64,000 nt of DNA, taken from assembly GCF_043497005.1 (NCBI RefSeq), contig NZ_JBIEKE010000003.1:1-64000 (forward strand), given 5' to 3'. This document shows, piece by piece, positions 1 through 8,301 of the stretch (positions within the stretch are counted from its first letter, which is position 1; each line of letters begins with the position of its first letter). Made by a program: the position numbers and the translations under genes. Source of the stretch: Halobacillus_A sp043497005. GTDB taxonomy: Bacteria; Bacillota; Bacilli; Bacillales; Halobacillaceae. The notes beneath the pieces were generated by a model. The model worked only from the letters and a program-made list of their open reading frames with translations. It was not told the origin of the DNA and did no database searches.

Positions 1-14
1 CAAACTCTCCATAA
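1..14 (-). rRNA. 16S rRNA gene, 5' end only (partial)
   Basis: Read on the minus strand the first bases give ATGGAGAGTTTG, the universal start of bacterial 16S rRNA, preceded by a typical Bacillaceae rrn leader with a boxA-like CTTTGAAAACTGAAC around 107-121. Only about a dozen bases lie in the window and the rest continues past the left edge. The exact mature 5' end cannot be fixed from sequence alone. Confidence 0.85.
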
Positions 15-160
15 AAGTTGAGAATGACTTGCTCATTTGCACACCGAATGTGCTTGTTTTACTTCCTTCTATACTATAGAAAGAAATCTTGACGTACTGG
101 TTGGTTCGTTCAGTTTTCAAAGATCAAATTTGTTCGCCGCTTCAAAATGGCGACTTAATT

Positions 161-285
161 AATATATCATGTGTTTAAGTTAAAGTCAATAACTTTTTTC
201 ATGATATTTAATTTGTTTTCTTGCGATGTCGCGACCTCTTGATGCGACGTTTAATAATATACCACGCTTTTAAAGACAGCGTCAA
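161..285 (-). promoter_or_regulatory. Tandem rrn promoters P1 and P2
   Basis: Two sigma-A promoters in series drive the rRNA operon on the minus strand. P1 has -35 TTGACG (280-285) and -10 TATATT (256-261), spacing 18. P2 has -35 TTGACT (184-189) and -10 TATATT (161-166), spacing 17. They are about 95 bp apart, the usual tandem arrangement of Bacillus rrn operons. The stretch from 16 to 160 is the rRNA leader. Confidence 0.85.
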
Positions 286-298
286 TATGTTTTTTCAT

Positions 299-333
299 AA
301 AAAACCCTTTCTTTTATGATAACAAAGAAAGGG
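299..333 (-). terminator. Terminator after ygxA
   Basis: On the minus strand CCCTTTCTTT and AAAGAAAGGG form a 10-bp stem (305-333) followed by a T run. It separates ygxA transcription from the rrn promoters just downstream. Confidence 0.85.
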
Positions 334-349
334 CCTTCCATTTAATAGC

Positions 350-1231
350 TTAGTTTTCCTCTTTTCTAGAAACTTTATACATCCGATGATAGATGTTTAT
401 CCCCTTCGTATCCTGCAGAACTATCTCTACTAACTCTTTTTCTACTAAATACTCAATCATAGAAGAAAGATCCAGGGCATATTCCTTAATTTCCGGATGG
501 ACTTTTAATTCTCCAAATGACCAGGGCTCCTCTCTTTGGTTCATTAAATCAAGGAGATGCTTAGCACTTGTTTTTGCTCGTATACTCACGGCGTGCTCCA
601 CCGCAAGGGTCATGAGCTCCACTCTTTTTTCAGGTGACTCTTTGCTCATAATCAACTCTTCGTAATACTTATAGACTTCCGGCTCAATTTTCTTTACTTG
701 ATTCCATACGGTCACTTCAGGGTGAAATCCTTTTTCAATAATCGCAAGTCTTGCTAAGTAATGCAAGGAATGAACCATCCGGCTAAAGGCATCAAGGTGG
801 TGCCCATTTTCATATAAATCTTTTGATTCACTGTAGCTGCGAATCAATTTCGCAAATTCAATCGCCTTTTTTAAATCCCTCGTACCTGTTGGAAAAGTCC
901 TAAGCTTTTCTTTAAGTTCACTAATGTAATCATTTCTTTCAAATATTATCGATCCATTAATCACCCATTCCACTGAACGTCGATAAGAACTGGTCTCAAT
1001 CCAGTGCTGCAATAATTGTTCATCTACAATATGCATAGCGGCAGTTTTTCCTTCAAAATCATAATGTTTCACATACCAAGGTTCCTCAGCCTCTCGCACA
1101 ATAATAAATAGAATCACATCAAAATTATCAGTGACGGGACTGATCGGTTTTTTCTTTTCTAAAATTAAAATGCCAAGAGTATTCACTTGGCTGGCTCTTT
1201 CTTGGTAAATGGGCCGTAATAGATCTTCCAT
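350..1231 (-). CDS. ygxA: YgxA-like nucleotidyltransferase-fold protein
   Basis: A 293-residue cytoplasmic protein that I recognise as the YgxA family, annotated in Bacillus as nucleotidyltransferase-like. The N-terminal part (residues about 1-120) matches the nucleotidyltransferase-like region of that family and the C-terminal part looks like a helical substrate-binding-type region followed by a winged-helix-like tail. No function is established. The gene sits directly upstream of an rRNA operon on the same strand, exactly where ygxA lies in B. subtilis. Length and start agree with the family. The family call is confident; the biochemical role is unknown. Confidence 0.82.
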   Translation of the reverse strand: MEDLLRPIYQERASQVNTLGILILEKKKPISPVTDNFDVILFIIVREAEEPWYVKHYDFEGKTAAMHIVDEQLLQHWIETSSYRRSVEWVINGSIIFERNDYISELKEKLRTFPTGTRDLKKAIEFAKLIRSYSESKDLYENGHHLDAFSRMVHSLHYLARLAIIEKGFHPEVTVWNQVKKIEPEVYKYYEELIMSKESPEKRVELMTLAVEHAVSIRAKTSAKHLLDLMNQREEPWSFGELKVHPEIKEYALDLSSMIEYLVEKELVEIVLQDTKGINIYHRMYKVSRKEEN

Positions 1232-1362
1232 TAAAGTTCCCCCATATCGTAATTCGGTACACTATGTTATTCGATATAGAATAGCAAATTCCTTTTCATA
1301 AATATATTTTTCTCATAAAAAATGCTATACTACGGTTGTAAGCTTACTAGGAGGGAAATCAG

Positions 1363-1740
1363 TTGGCGTTAAAATATACGAGTAAAATTAACAAAATTCG
1401 TTCGTTTGCTTTTTGGCTGATTTTTGTTGGGTTTGGCGTCATGTACATAGGTCTTCTTTTTAAAGAAACGGCCTGGGCGATGGCTATATTCATGATTTTG
1501 GGGATGGGCTTTATTGGCTTAAGTACTGTTGTTTATTTTTGGATCGGCATGCTTTCTACAAAAACCATCCAAATCGTGTGCCCCAGCTGTGAAAAACCGA
1601 CAAAAATGCTCGGTCGTGTCGATGCGTGCATGCATTGTAAACAGCCTTTAACCATGGATAAGTCGCTAGAAGGAAAAGAGTTTGATGAAAAATATAATTC
1701 AAAACGCTACCAAAAGCAAGAAGCCGATCAACGGACATAA
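1363..1740 (+). CDS. ygzB: YgzB family membrane protein (UPF0295)
   Basis: A 125-residue protein of the UPF0295/YgzB family. Two hydrophobic segments (about residues 14-35 and 38-62) are followed by a cytoplasmic tail with two CxxC pairs (CPSC near 73, CMHC near 91) that could bind zinc. Translation starts at TTG: AGGAGGG lies 7 bases upstream and no ATG fits. It is divergent from ygxA. The short tail after the second CxxC is charged and poorly conserved. Function is unknown in the family. Confidence 0.85.
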   Translation: MALKYTSKINKIRSFAFWLIFVGFGVMYIGLLFKETAWAMAIFMILGMGFIGLSTVVYFWIGMLSTKTIQIVCPSCEKPTKMLGRVDACMHCKQPLTMDKSLEGKEFDEKYNSKRYQKQEADQRT

Positions 1741-1912
1741 GTACAAAGGCTTAAAGCACCCTGGTATACACGAAACACATAAACAAAACGGCCGCGGGAA
1801 GGTGTTTGGCAGATTGCTTATGATGCGACCGTCTGGGCGCTGGAGCAGGATGTCGCTCCTCTAAACATATATCAACAGCTTGGAATTTTATAATTTTCCA
1901 GACAATAATAAA
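1741..1912 (+). other. Intergenic stretch with a possible coding relic
   Basis: No start codon or ribosome binding site is visible, but 1783-1893 is an open stretch of 36 codons with a protein-like composition (for example GVWQIAYDATVWALEQDVAP) that ends in TAA. It may be the 3' remnant of a lost gene. I do not recognise the family. Confidence 0.25.
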
Positions 1913-1914
1913 AA

Positions 1915-1945
1915 GGACCTGCTGAAATCAGCAGGTCCTTCTATT
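1915..1945. terminator. Terminator shared by ygzB and perR
   Basis: GGACCTGCTG and CAGCAGGTCC make a 10-bp perfect stem with an AAAT loop. A pyrimidine-rich tail follows on the plus strand and A-rich sequence precedes it, so it can end both convergent genes. Confidence 0.8.
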
Positions 1946-1956
1946 TGTTTATTCCT

Positions 1957-2400
1957 TTAATGGGCAGCTTTAGCTTTGCATTGCGAACAAGTTCCATATA
2001 CTTCCATGCGATGATGACTTACAGTAAATCCAGTCACCTGTTCAGCTAATGATTCCACTTCATTTAAACTAGGATAGTGAAAATCAACGATCTTACCGCA
2101 TGATTCACAAATTGCATGATAGTGATCAGATGTATTGCAATCGAAACGGCTTGATGAATCTCCATAAGTTAGTTCTCTAACGAGACCAATTTCTCTAAAC
2201 ACGCGAAGGTTGTTATAAACCGTTGCTACACTCATGTTAGGAAATTTACTCTCTAATGCTTTGTATATTTCATCAGCTGTAGGGTGAGTCATAGAATTCA
2301 GTAGGTATTCAAGCACCGCATGACGTTGCGGTGTTATTCGTACCCCAGAATCTTTTAACGTATCTATGGCTTCTTGAAGTCGATGATCTGACACCGTCAT
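1957..2400 (-). CDS. perR: Peroxide-responsive repressor PerR (Fur family)
   Basis: PerR senses hydrogen peroxide through iron-catalysed oxidation of metal-binding histidines and represses peroxide-defence genes. The 147-residue protein has an N-terminal winged helix (ITPQRHAVLEYLLNS near 20-35, recognition helix in MSVATVYNNLRVFREIGLV) and a C-terminal dimerisation domain. Expected metal ligands are visible in FDCNTSDHYHAIC and IVDFHY, and the structural zinc site is CESC plus CSQC. I chose the ATG at 2400 because it aligns with Bacillus PerR; an ATG five codons upstream lacks a ribosome binding site. Located near bcp, as in B. subtilis. Confidence 0.93.
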   Translation of the reverse strand: MTVSDHRLQEAIDTLKDSGVRITPQRHAVLEYLLNSMTHPTADEIYKALESKFPNMSVATVYNNLRVFREIGLVRELTYGDSSSRFDCNTSDHYHAICESCGKIVDFHYPSLNEVESLAEQVTGFTVSHHRMEVYGTCSQCKAKAAH

Positions 2401-2521
2401 GCACCTCGCTTTCATAAACTGATTCTTGATTTAGAAAATTATTAAATTAGAATCCTTATAATTAGTTTAACCTGCTTGTTAATCTATTGTCAAACAAAGT
2501 TAATAACTATTCTATGCTCCT

Positions 2522-3079
2522 TTAAACATCAGGGTGTAAAGGTACTTCCTTCCCGCCTGAACGATAATTTACGTATCGTGCCGCTACAAACAATAAATCA
2601 GATAAACGGTTTAAATAGCTGATGACGAGTGGGTTGTTTACTTCTTCCTCTAGTCCAACCGCCGTACGCTCTGCTCTTCTCACTATAGTTCTTGCCATAT
2701 GAAAAGCCGCTGAAGACTCATGCCCTGAAGGCAGAATAAAGTTCTTTAATGGTGATAATTCTTTATCCCACTGATCAATTTGCTTTTCTAATTCTTCTAT
2801 ATGTTCGTTTTTTAACTGCCATTTTACTTCTTTTCCTTTTGGCGTGGCTAATTCAGCTCCGACATGAAAAAGAATGGTTTGAATTTTATGCATAGCCGCT
2901 ATAAATGCTTCTTTCCCGTCCCAATCTTCCCGAGTTAAGTGGCTTAATGCCACTCCTATCGAAGAATTTGCTTCATCACAAGTTCCATAAGCTTCTACAC
3001 GCAAGTTATTTTTGGCCACTCGCGTTCCATAAATGAGCGATGTTTCACCTTTATCCCCTGATCTTGTATATATACGCAT
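2522..3079 (-). CDS. Cob(I)alamin adenosyltransferase, PduO type
   Basis: Transfers the adenosyl group of ATP to cob(I)alamin, the last step to coenzyme B12. At 185 residues it has the PduO-type size and hallmark N-terminal YTRSGDKGETSL motif, with the conserved RTIVRRAERT helix near residue 130. It begins 2 bases after the stop of the upstream dehydrogenase, so the two are almost certainly cotranscribed. No other B12 gene is in the window, so it may serve salvage. The orthologue in B. subtilis is YvqK. Confidence 0.9.
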   Translation of the reverse strand: MRIYTRSGDKGETSLIYGTRVAKNNLRVEAYGTCDEANSSIGVALSHLTREDWDGKEAFIAAMHKIQTILFHVGAELATPKGKEVKWQLKNEHIEELEKQIDQWDKELSPLKNFILPSGHESSAAFHMARTIVRRAERTAVGLEEEVNNPLVISYLNRLSDLLFVAARYVNYRSGGKEVPLHPDV

Positions 3080-3081
3080 GA

Positions 3082-4032
3082 TTAATACCCCCGTTTAGGA
3101 TCAATTACGTTTTCCAGCTTACCGTTCTTTAAGTATGCTTTTAGATTACGTTCAAATAGTTCAAATCCTCTTGGAATATAATGTGGTGATATTCCTGAAA
3201 GATGTGGTGTAACTGTAATGTTTTCTTCATCCCAAAACACATGATTTTCCGGCAGCGGTTCCTCTTCAAACACGTCCAGTACAGCATGAGCCACATCTCC
3301 CGAGCGCACGGCGTCAAGGATATCCTCACTTTTCACAAGGTCTCCTCTTCCCATGTTTAGAAAAACGGAATGAGAAGGCATTTTCCTAAAGTGTTCTCTA
3401 TTTAACAAATACCGTGTACCTGACGTACTAGGTAGGGCGGCAACAAGATAATCTGCCGCTTCAAGCGCTTGATTTATTTCCTCTACATTATACGTTTCGT
3501 CAAAATAATCCTTTGATTTGCCAGAGCGTGAAACTCCGATCGTCTTCATTTGAAAAGCCCGGGCAAGTCTTGCAGTTTCTTGAGCAATGGCCCCTGTTCC
3601 CAGCAAGACCATCGTACGTTGATTAATTTCTTGCATCGGAACACGACGATCCCACTTGTGTTCTTTTTCCCTATTCGTAAGCATTTTCGCGTTACGGGCG
3701 ACTTGAAGTATCATCGATAGAGCATACTCAGCCATAGGTTTAGCGTGAATTCCTCTTACATTTGTCACCAGAATATCCTGCTGATCAATTTCGCTAAAAG
3801 GCATACGATCCATTCCTGCAGATAAAACCATAATCCATTTCAACTGCTTAGCCATTTGGATTCTTTCCTTGTTTAAGTCTTCCCCATATGTAACAAATAC
3901 ATCTGCTCCAGGTAAATATTCTTCTGCTTCATCCATTCCATGGCAAAAAAGAAATTCTACCTCGTCAAAAGTTTGTTCAAAGTGTTTTCTAACGTCATCA
4001 GGTACACGTTTGATAGCTGATAATATAAGCAC
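3082..4032 (-). CDS. D-isomer-specific 2-hydroxyacid dehydrogenase
   Basis: A 316-residue NAD(P)-dependent oxidoreductase that should interconvert a D-2-hydroxy acid and the 2-keto acid. Residues about 100-285 form the Rossmann domain; the nucleotide loop is LLGTGAIAQETARLARAF. Catalytic residues fit the family: Arg in MGRGDLV, Glu in DVFEEEPLP and His in VTPHLSG. The substrate cannot be told. The adenosyltransferase gene follows after 2 bases. Confidence 0.88.
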   Translation of the reverse strand: MLILSAIKRVPDDVRKHFEQTFDEVEFLFCHGMDEAEEYLPGADVFVTYGEDLNKERIQMAKQLKWIMVLSAGMDRMPFSEIDQQDILVTNVRGIHAKPMAEYALSMILQVARNAKMLTNREKEHKWDRRVPMQEINQRTMVLLGTGAIAQETARLARAFQMKTIGVSRSGKSKDYFDETYNVEEINQALEAADYLVAALPSTSGTRYLLNREHFRKMPSHSVFLNMGRGDLVKSEDILDAVRSGDVAHAVLDVFEEEPLPENHVFWDEENITVTPHLSGISPHYIPRGFELFERNLKAYLKNGKLENVIDPKRGY

Positions 4033-4136
4033 CGTACCCCTCCTGCCCTGTTTTCTTCTATTCTTATAAGTAAAATATAATTCATCGCAACTTATAGGTA
4101 AAGGAGTTTAAACTTCATTACCCTTTTTAATAAAAA

Positions 4137-4168
4137 TGAAACCGTGATAGTATGCCTATCACGGTTTT
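4137..4168. terminator. Terminator after bcp
   Basis: AACCGTGATAG and CTATCACGGTT form a perfect stem with a short loop, flanked by A-rich and T-rich sequence on either side. On the minus strand it lies just after the bcp stop codon. Confidence 0.8.
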
Positions 4169-4172
4169 AAAA

Positions 4173-4643
4173 TTACGCTAGTTTTTCACGAATAAATTGT
4201 AAGGCAGATTCAACGTGTCCATCTACTTTAACTTTACGATAGTCTTCAGCAAGCTTTCCCTCTTTATCGATAATAAATGTAGAACGTTCAATTCCGTAAT
4301 ATTCTTTCCCGAAGTTTTTCTTCAGTTTCCAAACGCCATACTCTTCAGCTACTTTGTGATCCTCATCAGCTAATAACAAGAAAGGGAGATCGTGTTTATC
4401 AATAAACTTCTTATGGCTTTCAATTGGATCTGGACTGACGCCAAGTACTACGGCATCTAGGTCAGCAAAGCTTTCATGGTGATCACGGAAATCACACGCT
4501 TCTGTTGTACATCCTGGAGTCATGTCTTTTGGATAAAAGTATAGTACTACGTTTTGACCTTTATAATCGGATAATTTCACCTTTTCCCCTGTGTGGGCCG
4601 TTAGTTCAAAATCTGGCGCTTGTTGTCCTACTTCTACTGTCAT
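4173..4643 (-). CDS. bcp: Thiol peroxidase Bcp (peroxiredoxin, AhpC/TSA family)
   Basis: Reduces hydrogen peroxide and organic hydroperoxides with thioredoxin as electron donor. The 156-residue protein shows the Bcp signature TPGCTTEACDF, with the peroxidatic Cys and a resolving Cys five residues later. A ribosome binding site (AGGAGGG) precedes the ATG. Gene position near perR and gsaB matches B. subtilis ygaF. PerR control is plausible, but I saw no clear Per box. Confidence 0.93.
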   Translation of the reverse strand: MTVEVGQQAPDFELTAHTGEKVKLSDYKGQNVVLYFYPKDMTPGCTTEACDFRDHHESFADLDAVVLGVSPDPIESHKKFIDKHDLPFLLLADEDHKVAEEYGVWKLKKNFGKEYYGIERSTFIIDKEGKLAEDYRKVKVDGHVESALQFIREKLA

Positions 4644-4707
4644 ACTTAAATCCCTCCTAAATCATTTCTCATTTAAGAGTATCGCATCTGCAGCTAAACT
4701 TCCAATC

Positions 4708-5118
4708 TCAGCTATCTCTTTTTGAGGTTTGCCAGACTTTTGCGACTAAAGCCGCAGGAATGGTATAGCCTATCATTGCTTCTAGAAGGGCGATCCACCG
4801 CCCCCAGCCAATAGGCATTAAATCACCATATCCTACTGTAAATAAAGTGACCCCGCTAAAATAAATCCCTCTTGAAATTTCATATCCCCACATTGGAGGG
4901 TCATGGTGGACCGTTCTCATAAACACTTCTACACCTCGGACAGATAAGGAAGCATAAATTAACCCAAAGCCAATCATAACTACGGTGTATAAAAGAACAA
5001 GGGTAATAAAAATATGAAAAGAAAACATATGATGTTCAATCTCTAGTGAAGTAAATAACTGTCTGATGCTCCCTGAAATGAGTAAAAAACAAATCATAAC
5101 AATAAATATCGTCATCAT
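4708..5118 (-). CDS. Two-helix potassium channel family protein
   Basis: A 136-residue membrane protein with an N-terminal membrane segment (about 1-18), a second (about 33-58), a pore region with the selectivity filter TLFTVGYGDLMP, and a final helix. This is the minimal ion-channel (Ion_trans_2) architecture. There is no RCK or cyclic-nucleotide domain, so gating is not evident. Two adjacent ATGs open the gene; either could start it. K+ conduction is inferred from the filter. Confidence 0.82.
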   Translation of the reverse strand: MMTIFIVMICFLLISGSIRQLFTSLEIEHHMFSFHIFITLVLLYTVVMIGFGLIYASLSVRGVEVFMRTVHHDPPMWGYEISRGIYFSGVTLFTVGYGDLMPIGWGRWIALLEAMIGYTIPAALVAKVWQTSKRDS

Positions 5119-5258
5119 AAGGCCACGATCCTTTTTAAAAGTAGACAGGCTTACTCACTAGATATGCGAGTTCTTTCTTTATTATGAGTTCTCTCTAGTC
5201 TTCTGCCTAACCAAATCGTGTTAGAATATAGGTTGAATGCTTTTTTGGAGGGATATAA

Positions 5259-6557
5259 ATGAACTTTACACAATCTGAATTATTATATGAAGAAGCACAG
5301 ACACACATCGTCGGCGGTGTCAATTCTCCTTCTCGTGCTTACAAAGGGGTAGGCGGGGGAACTCCGGTTTACATGGAACGGGGAGAAGGCGCTTATTTCT
5401 ATGATGTAGACGGGCATAAATACATTGATTACTTAGGGGCATACGGTCCAATTATCACAGGCCATGCCCATCCACATATTACGAGCGCTATTGTTGAAGC
5501 TGCTCAAAACGGGGTATTGTACGGGACACCGACGTCTCTAGAAAATCGATTTGCTAAAATGCTGAAAGAGGCAATTCCTTCTCTAGATAAGGTACGGTTC
5601 GTCAATTCAGGAACAGAAGCCGTTATGACGACTATTCGAGTCGCACGCGCTTATACAGGCAGAAATAAAATTATAAAATTTGCCGGCTGTTACCATGGCC
5701 ACTCTGACCTTGTACTTGTCGCAGCAGGTTCAGGTCCTTCTACTTTAGGAACACCTGACTCAGCAGGAGTTCCAGCTTCTATTGCACAGGACGTAATCAC
5801 CGTCCCGTTTAACGACATTGAACCGTTTAAGCAAGCTCTTGAAAAATTTGGGGATGAAATTGCCGGCGTTTTAGTTGAACCGATCGTTGGAAATTTTGGT
5901 ATTGTAGAACCTAAACCAGGATTTCTTCAGCAAGTGAACGACCTGACACATGACGCTGGAGCTCTTGTTATCTATGATGAAGTCATTACAGCTTTTCGTT
6001 TTACGTACGGAAGTGCTCAGCAGCTTCTAAACATTGAACCCGACATGACAGCGATGGGTAAAATTATTGGCGGCGGTCTTCCGATTGGAGCCTACGGCGG
6101 TCGTGCCGATATTATGGAACAAGTGGCTCCGCTGGGTCCTGCTTACCAAGCAGGAACAATGGCCGGCAACCCAGCTTCAATGTCAGCAGGCATTGCATGT
6201 CTAGAGGTACTGAAGCAAGAAGGAGTTTACGAAGAAATGGATCGTTTAGGTGCAATGCTTGAACAAGGTATTTTAGAAAAAGCAGAAACTCATGACATCG
6301 ACCTAACCGTTAATCGATTAAAAGGAGCGCTCACTGTCTATTTCACTAATGAACAAGTCGAAAACTACGAACAAGCAGAAAATACTGACGGAGAACAATT
6401 CACTCAATTTTTCAAATTAATGTTGGAAGAGGGCATTAACTTAGCGCCATCTAAATATGAAGCATGGTTCTTAACGACTGCCCATAAAGAAGAAGATATT
6501 ATACAAACCATAGAGGCGGTAGATCGGACATTTAAGAAAATGGCTCAGCATCTCTAA
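5259..6557 (+). CDS. hemL: Glutamate-1-semialdehyde 2,1-aminomutase
   Basis: A PLP enzyme that converts glutamate-1-semialdehyde to 5-aminolevulinate in haem and tetrapyrrole synthesis. The 432-residue sequence is of the GsaB type found next to ygaE and bcp in B. subtilis. The PLP lysine lies in TAMGKIIGGGLPIG, the phosphate-binding region in NSGTEAVM, and the Asp that contacts the cofactor in VIYDEVITAF. GGAGGG stands 8 bases before the ATG. Bacilli often have a second paralogue in the hem operon, so this may be the duplicate (gsaB). Confidence 0.92.
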   Translation: MNFTQSELLYEEAQTHIVGGVNSPSRAYKGVGGGTPVYMERGEGAYFYDVDGHKYIDYLGAYGPIITGHAHPHITSAIVEAAQNGVLYGTPTSLENRFAKMLKEAIPSLDKVRFVNSGTEAVMTTIRVARAYTGRNKIIKFAGCYHGHSDLVLVAAGSGPSTLGTPDSAGVPASIAQDVITVPFNDIEPFKQALEKFGDEIAGVLVEPIVGNFGIVEPKPGFLQQVNDLTHDAGALVIYDEVITAFRFTYGSAQQLLNIEPDMTAMGKIIGGGLPIGAYGGRADIMEQVAPLGPAYQAGTMAGNPASMSAGIACLEVLKQEGVYEEMDRLGAMLEQGILEKAETHDIDLTVNRLKGALTVYFTNEQVENYEQAENTDGEQFTQFFKLMLEEGINLAPSKYEAWFLTTAHKEEDIIQTIEAVDRTFKKMAQHL

Positions 6558-6565
6558 TTCACTAA

Positions 6566-6597
6566 GCGCACATCCTACAAAGGGAGTGCGCTTTTCT
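6566..6597 (+). terminator. Terminator after hemL
   Basis: AAGCGCA and TGCGCTT pair across an 18-nt loop and are followed by TTCT. It is located 8 bases past the hemL stop codon. Confidence 0.65.
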
Positions 6598-6710
6598 AAT
6601 CTGATTACAGTCGTTATGATAAGGGTAATGTTCACATAACATTCTATATTTCTGCAGTATATATCGTATATAATGAATGAGTAATAATTTTACAGAGAAG
6701 GATGAATAAC

Positions 6711-7781
6711 ATGAAGCTTGGAGCTCGCATGATGAAAACGGGACTGGCCGTTGCTGTCGCTTTATATATAGCCAGCCTGTTAGGGTTTATCAGCCCATTA
6801 CTCGCCGCTATTGCAGCGATCTTCTCCATTCAGCCATCGATTTACAGGTCATACCAATCGATTGTTGAACAAATTCAAGCCAATATAATAGGTGCAGTCG
6901 TAGCAATTATTGCGGTTTTCACTTTAGGTAATGATCCTTTCATCGTCGCTTTTGCAATTATTGTCGTCATCGGATTAACGATGAACTTAAAGATGAATGA
7001 AAATACGATTTCTTTAGCAGCTGTAGCAGTTATCGCTCTTATGGATTCAACAGACCAGACCTTTATATATTTCGCAGCTTCACGTTTTGCTTCTCTGATC
7101 TTAGGGATATTAGCAGCTTTTCTTGTTAATTTAATGTTTGTGCCTCCAAAATACGAAACGAGGCTCTTCACAAAAATTGATACATCTACAAATGAAATTC
7201 TACAGTGGCTGCGCGTCATGACACGCCAGCTGTCTGATGAACCAGCTTTAAAATATGAGATTACAAGGATCCAGGACAATATCCGCTGGACCGACCATAC
7301 TTATCTTCTTTATTCTGAAGAACGTACGTATTTTAAAGGTTCACGTTTTTCAAAAGGGCGAAAGCTCGTCTTGTTCAGGCAGCTCATCACGACGACAAAA
7401 AAATCATTTGATGTGTTAAAAGCTTTTTATCGGTTAGAAAGTAAAATCGAACAAATCCCTTATGAATTCCAAGATGCCCTTGTTGGAGAACTGGATAAGT
7501 TAATAAACGCGCACGAAAAACTTCTCCTAAGTTTAAAAGGGCGTATTCGCGAGACCCATAAAAAATCTTTGCGTCAAATCGAAGAACCAAACATTCCGAT
7601 GCTGGTTGAAAAGTTAATGAAAGAATATGAAGATAGCAACCATCATCCTGATAAGCTTGTCTTTCTTCCGCTCGCTTCCCAGCTGATGGAATACTACTAC
7701 CAACTCGAAAAACTTAAGCGCTTGTTAAAAAGTTATCAAAAGTATCATCCTAACAATTACCTTCAAACCACTGATAAATAA
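6711..7781 (+). CDS. ygaE: Aromatic acid exporter family membrane protein (YgaE-like)
   Basis: About 356 residues. The N-terminal 150 residues hold several hydrophobic helices typical of the ArAE_1/FUSC-like family; the C-terminal 200 residues are charged, helical and presumably cytoplasmic. Family members are proposed exporters of aromatic acids, but no substrate is proven. I chose the ATG at 6711 because AAGG lies 9 bases before it, whereas the ATG at 6702 overlaps that site. Its place between hemL and ygaD matches B. subtilis ygaE. Confidence 0.75.
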   Translation: MKLGARMMKTGLAVAVALYIASLLGFISPLLAAIAAIFSIQPSIYRSYQSIVEQIQANIIGAVVAIIAVFTLGNDPFIVAFAIIVVIGLTMNLKMNENTISLAAVAVIALMDSTDQTFIYFAASRFASLILGILAAFLVNLMFVPPKYETRLFTKIDTSTNEILQWLRVMTRQLSDEPALKYEITRIQDNIRWTDHTYLLYSEERTYFKGSRFSKGRKLVLFRQLITTTKKSFDVLKAFYRLESKIEQIPYEFQDALVGELDKLINAHEKLLLSLKGRIRETHKKSLRQIEEPNIPMLVEKLMKEYEDSNHHPDKLVFLPLASQLMEYYYQLEKLKRLLKSYQKYHPNNYLQTTDK

Positions 7782-7807
7782 AAAAGAAACCCGGTGAGAT
7801 ATCCTTT

Positions 7808-7925
7808 AGACGAGGCTGGGACAAAACTGAATAAAGCTTAAAATAATCCGAACGATTCTATAGAAATCAGTTCGGATTATTTATATTAAATCGAAATTAC
7901 ACCATCGCTCCGCCAAAACACTTCG
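7808..7925 (-). repeat. Dyad repeat, copy A
   Basis: The core is AATAATCCGAAC (7842-7853) paired with GTTCGGATTATT (7870-7881). On one side stands CCATCGCTCCGCC (7902-7914), on the other GAGGCTGGGACAAAACT (7812-7828). Read on the minus strand it has the same order as copies B and D: GGCGGAGCGATGG, dyad, then a CTTTATTCAG block. Confidence 0.85.
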
Positions 7926-7938
7926 CTTTCCTCGCGGC

Positions 7939-8005
7939 GGGTACCAGGTACCGAAATTCACACTTGGCACTTCGCCCTTTTACAGCTTTTCGGTACCTGG
8001 TACCC
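7939..8005. repeat. Inverted repeat of GGTACC type
   Basis: GGGTACCAGGTACCGAAA (7939-7956) and its exact reverse complement (7988-8005) are 18-bp perfect inverted repeats around a 31-base loop. Related GTACCTGGTACC units occur at 55033-55043 and 55136-55177. Confidence 0.85.
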
Positions 8006-8074
8006 TTATGCTCCCTCGCTGCAATAGAGTATCTCCACTGTTGCGGCATTTTCTCCATCTATCCAAAGGGAGCC

Positions 8075-8301
8075 AGGTGAAGGAGTGTCTTTTTCTGGCT
8101 TAAGGAACTTCCAAGGAGCGAGGACCCTTCCACTCCTGCGGAAGAACGAGTGAGCCGAGATCGCCGAGTGTGGGTTTCACGAGGAAGCTCGGGCTCTCGT
8201 CCGCGGAAAGGGAAGGTCCTTCGCTCCTGAAAGCAAGTAAAAAAGCTTGCGGAAAACCTAAATTTTCCACAAGCTGAGGAGACCCGGTATGGTCTCCTTT
8301 T
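8075..8301. repeat. MITE-like intergenic element and terminator
   Basis: Long imperfect inverted repeat: AAGGAGCGAGGACC (8111-8124) pairs with GGTCCTTCGCTCCT near 8213-8226. It contains the ACTCCTGCGGAAG and CCGCGGAAAGG blocks seen in many Bacillaceae intergenic repeats. The right end TTTTCCACAAGCTGA resembles the end of the element at 32962-33366. A plus-strand terminator GGAGACC/GGTCTCC with six Ts (8279-8301) closes it. Confidence 0.7.
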
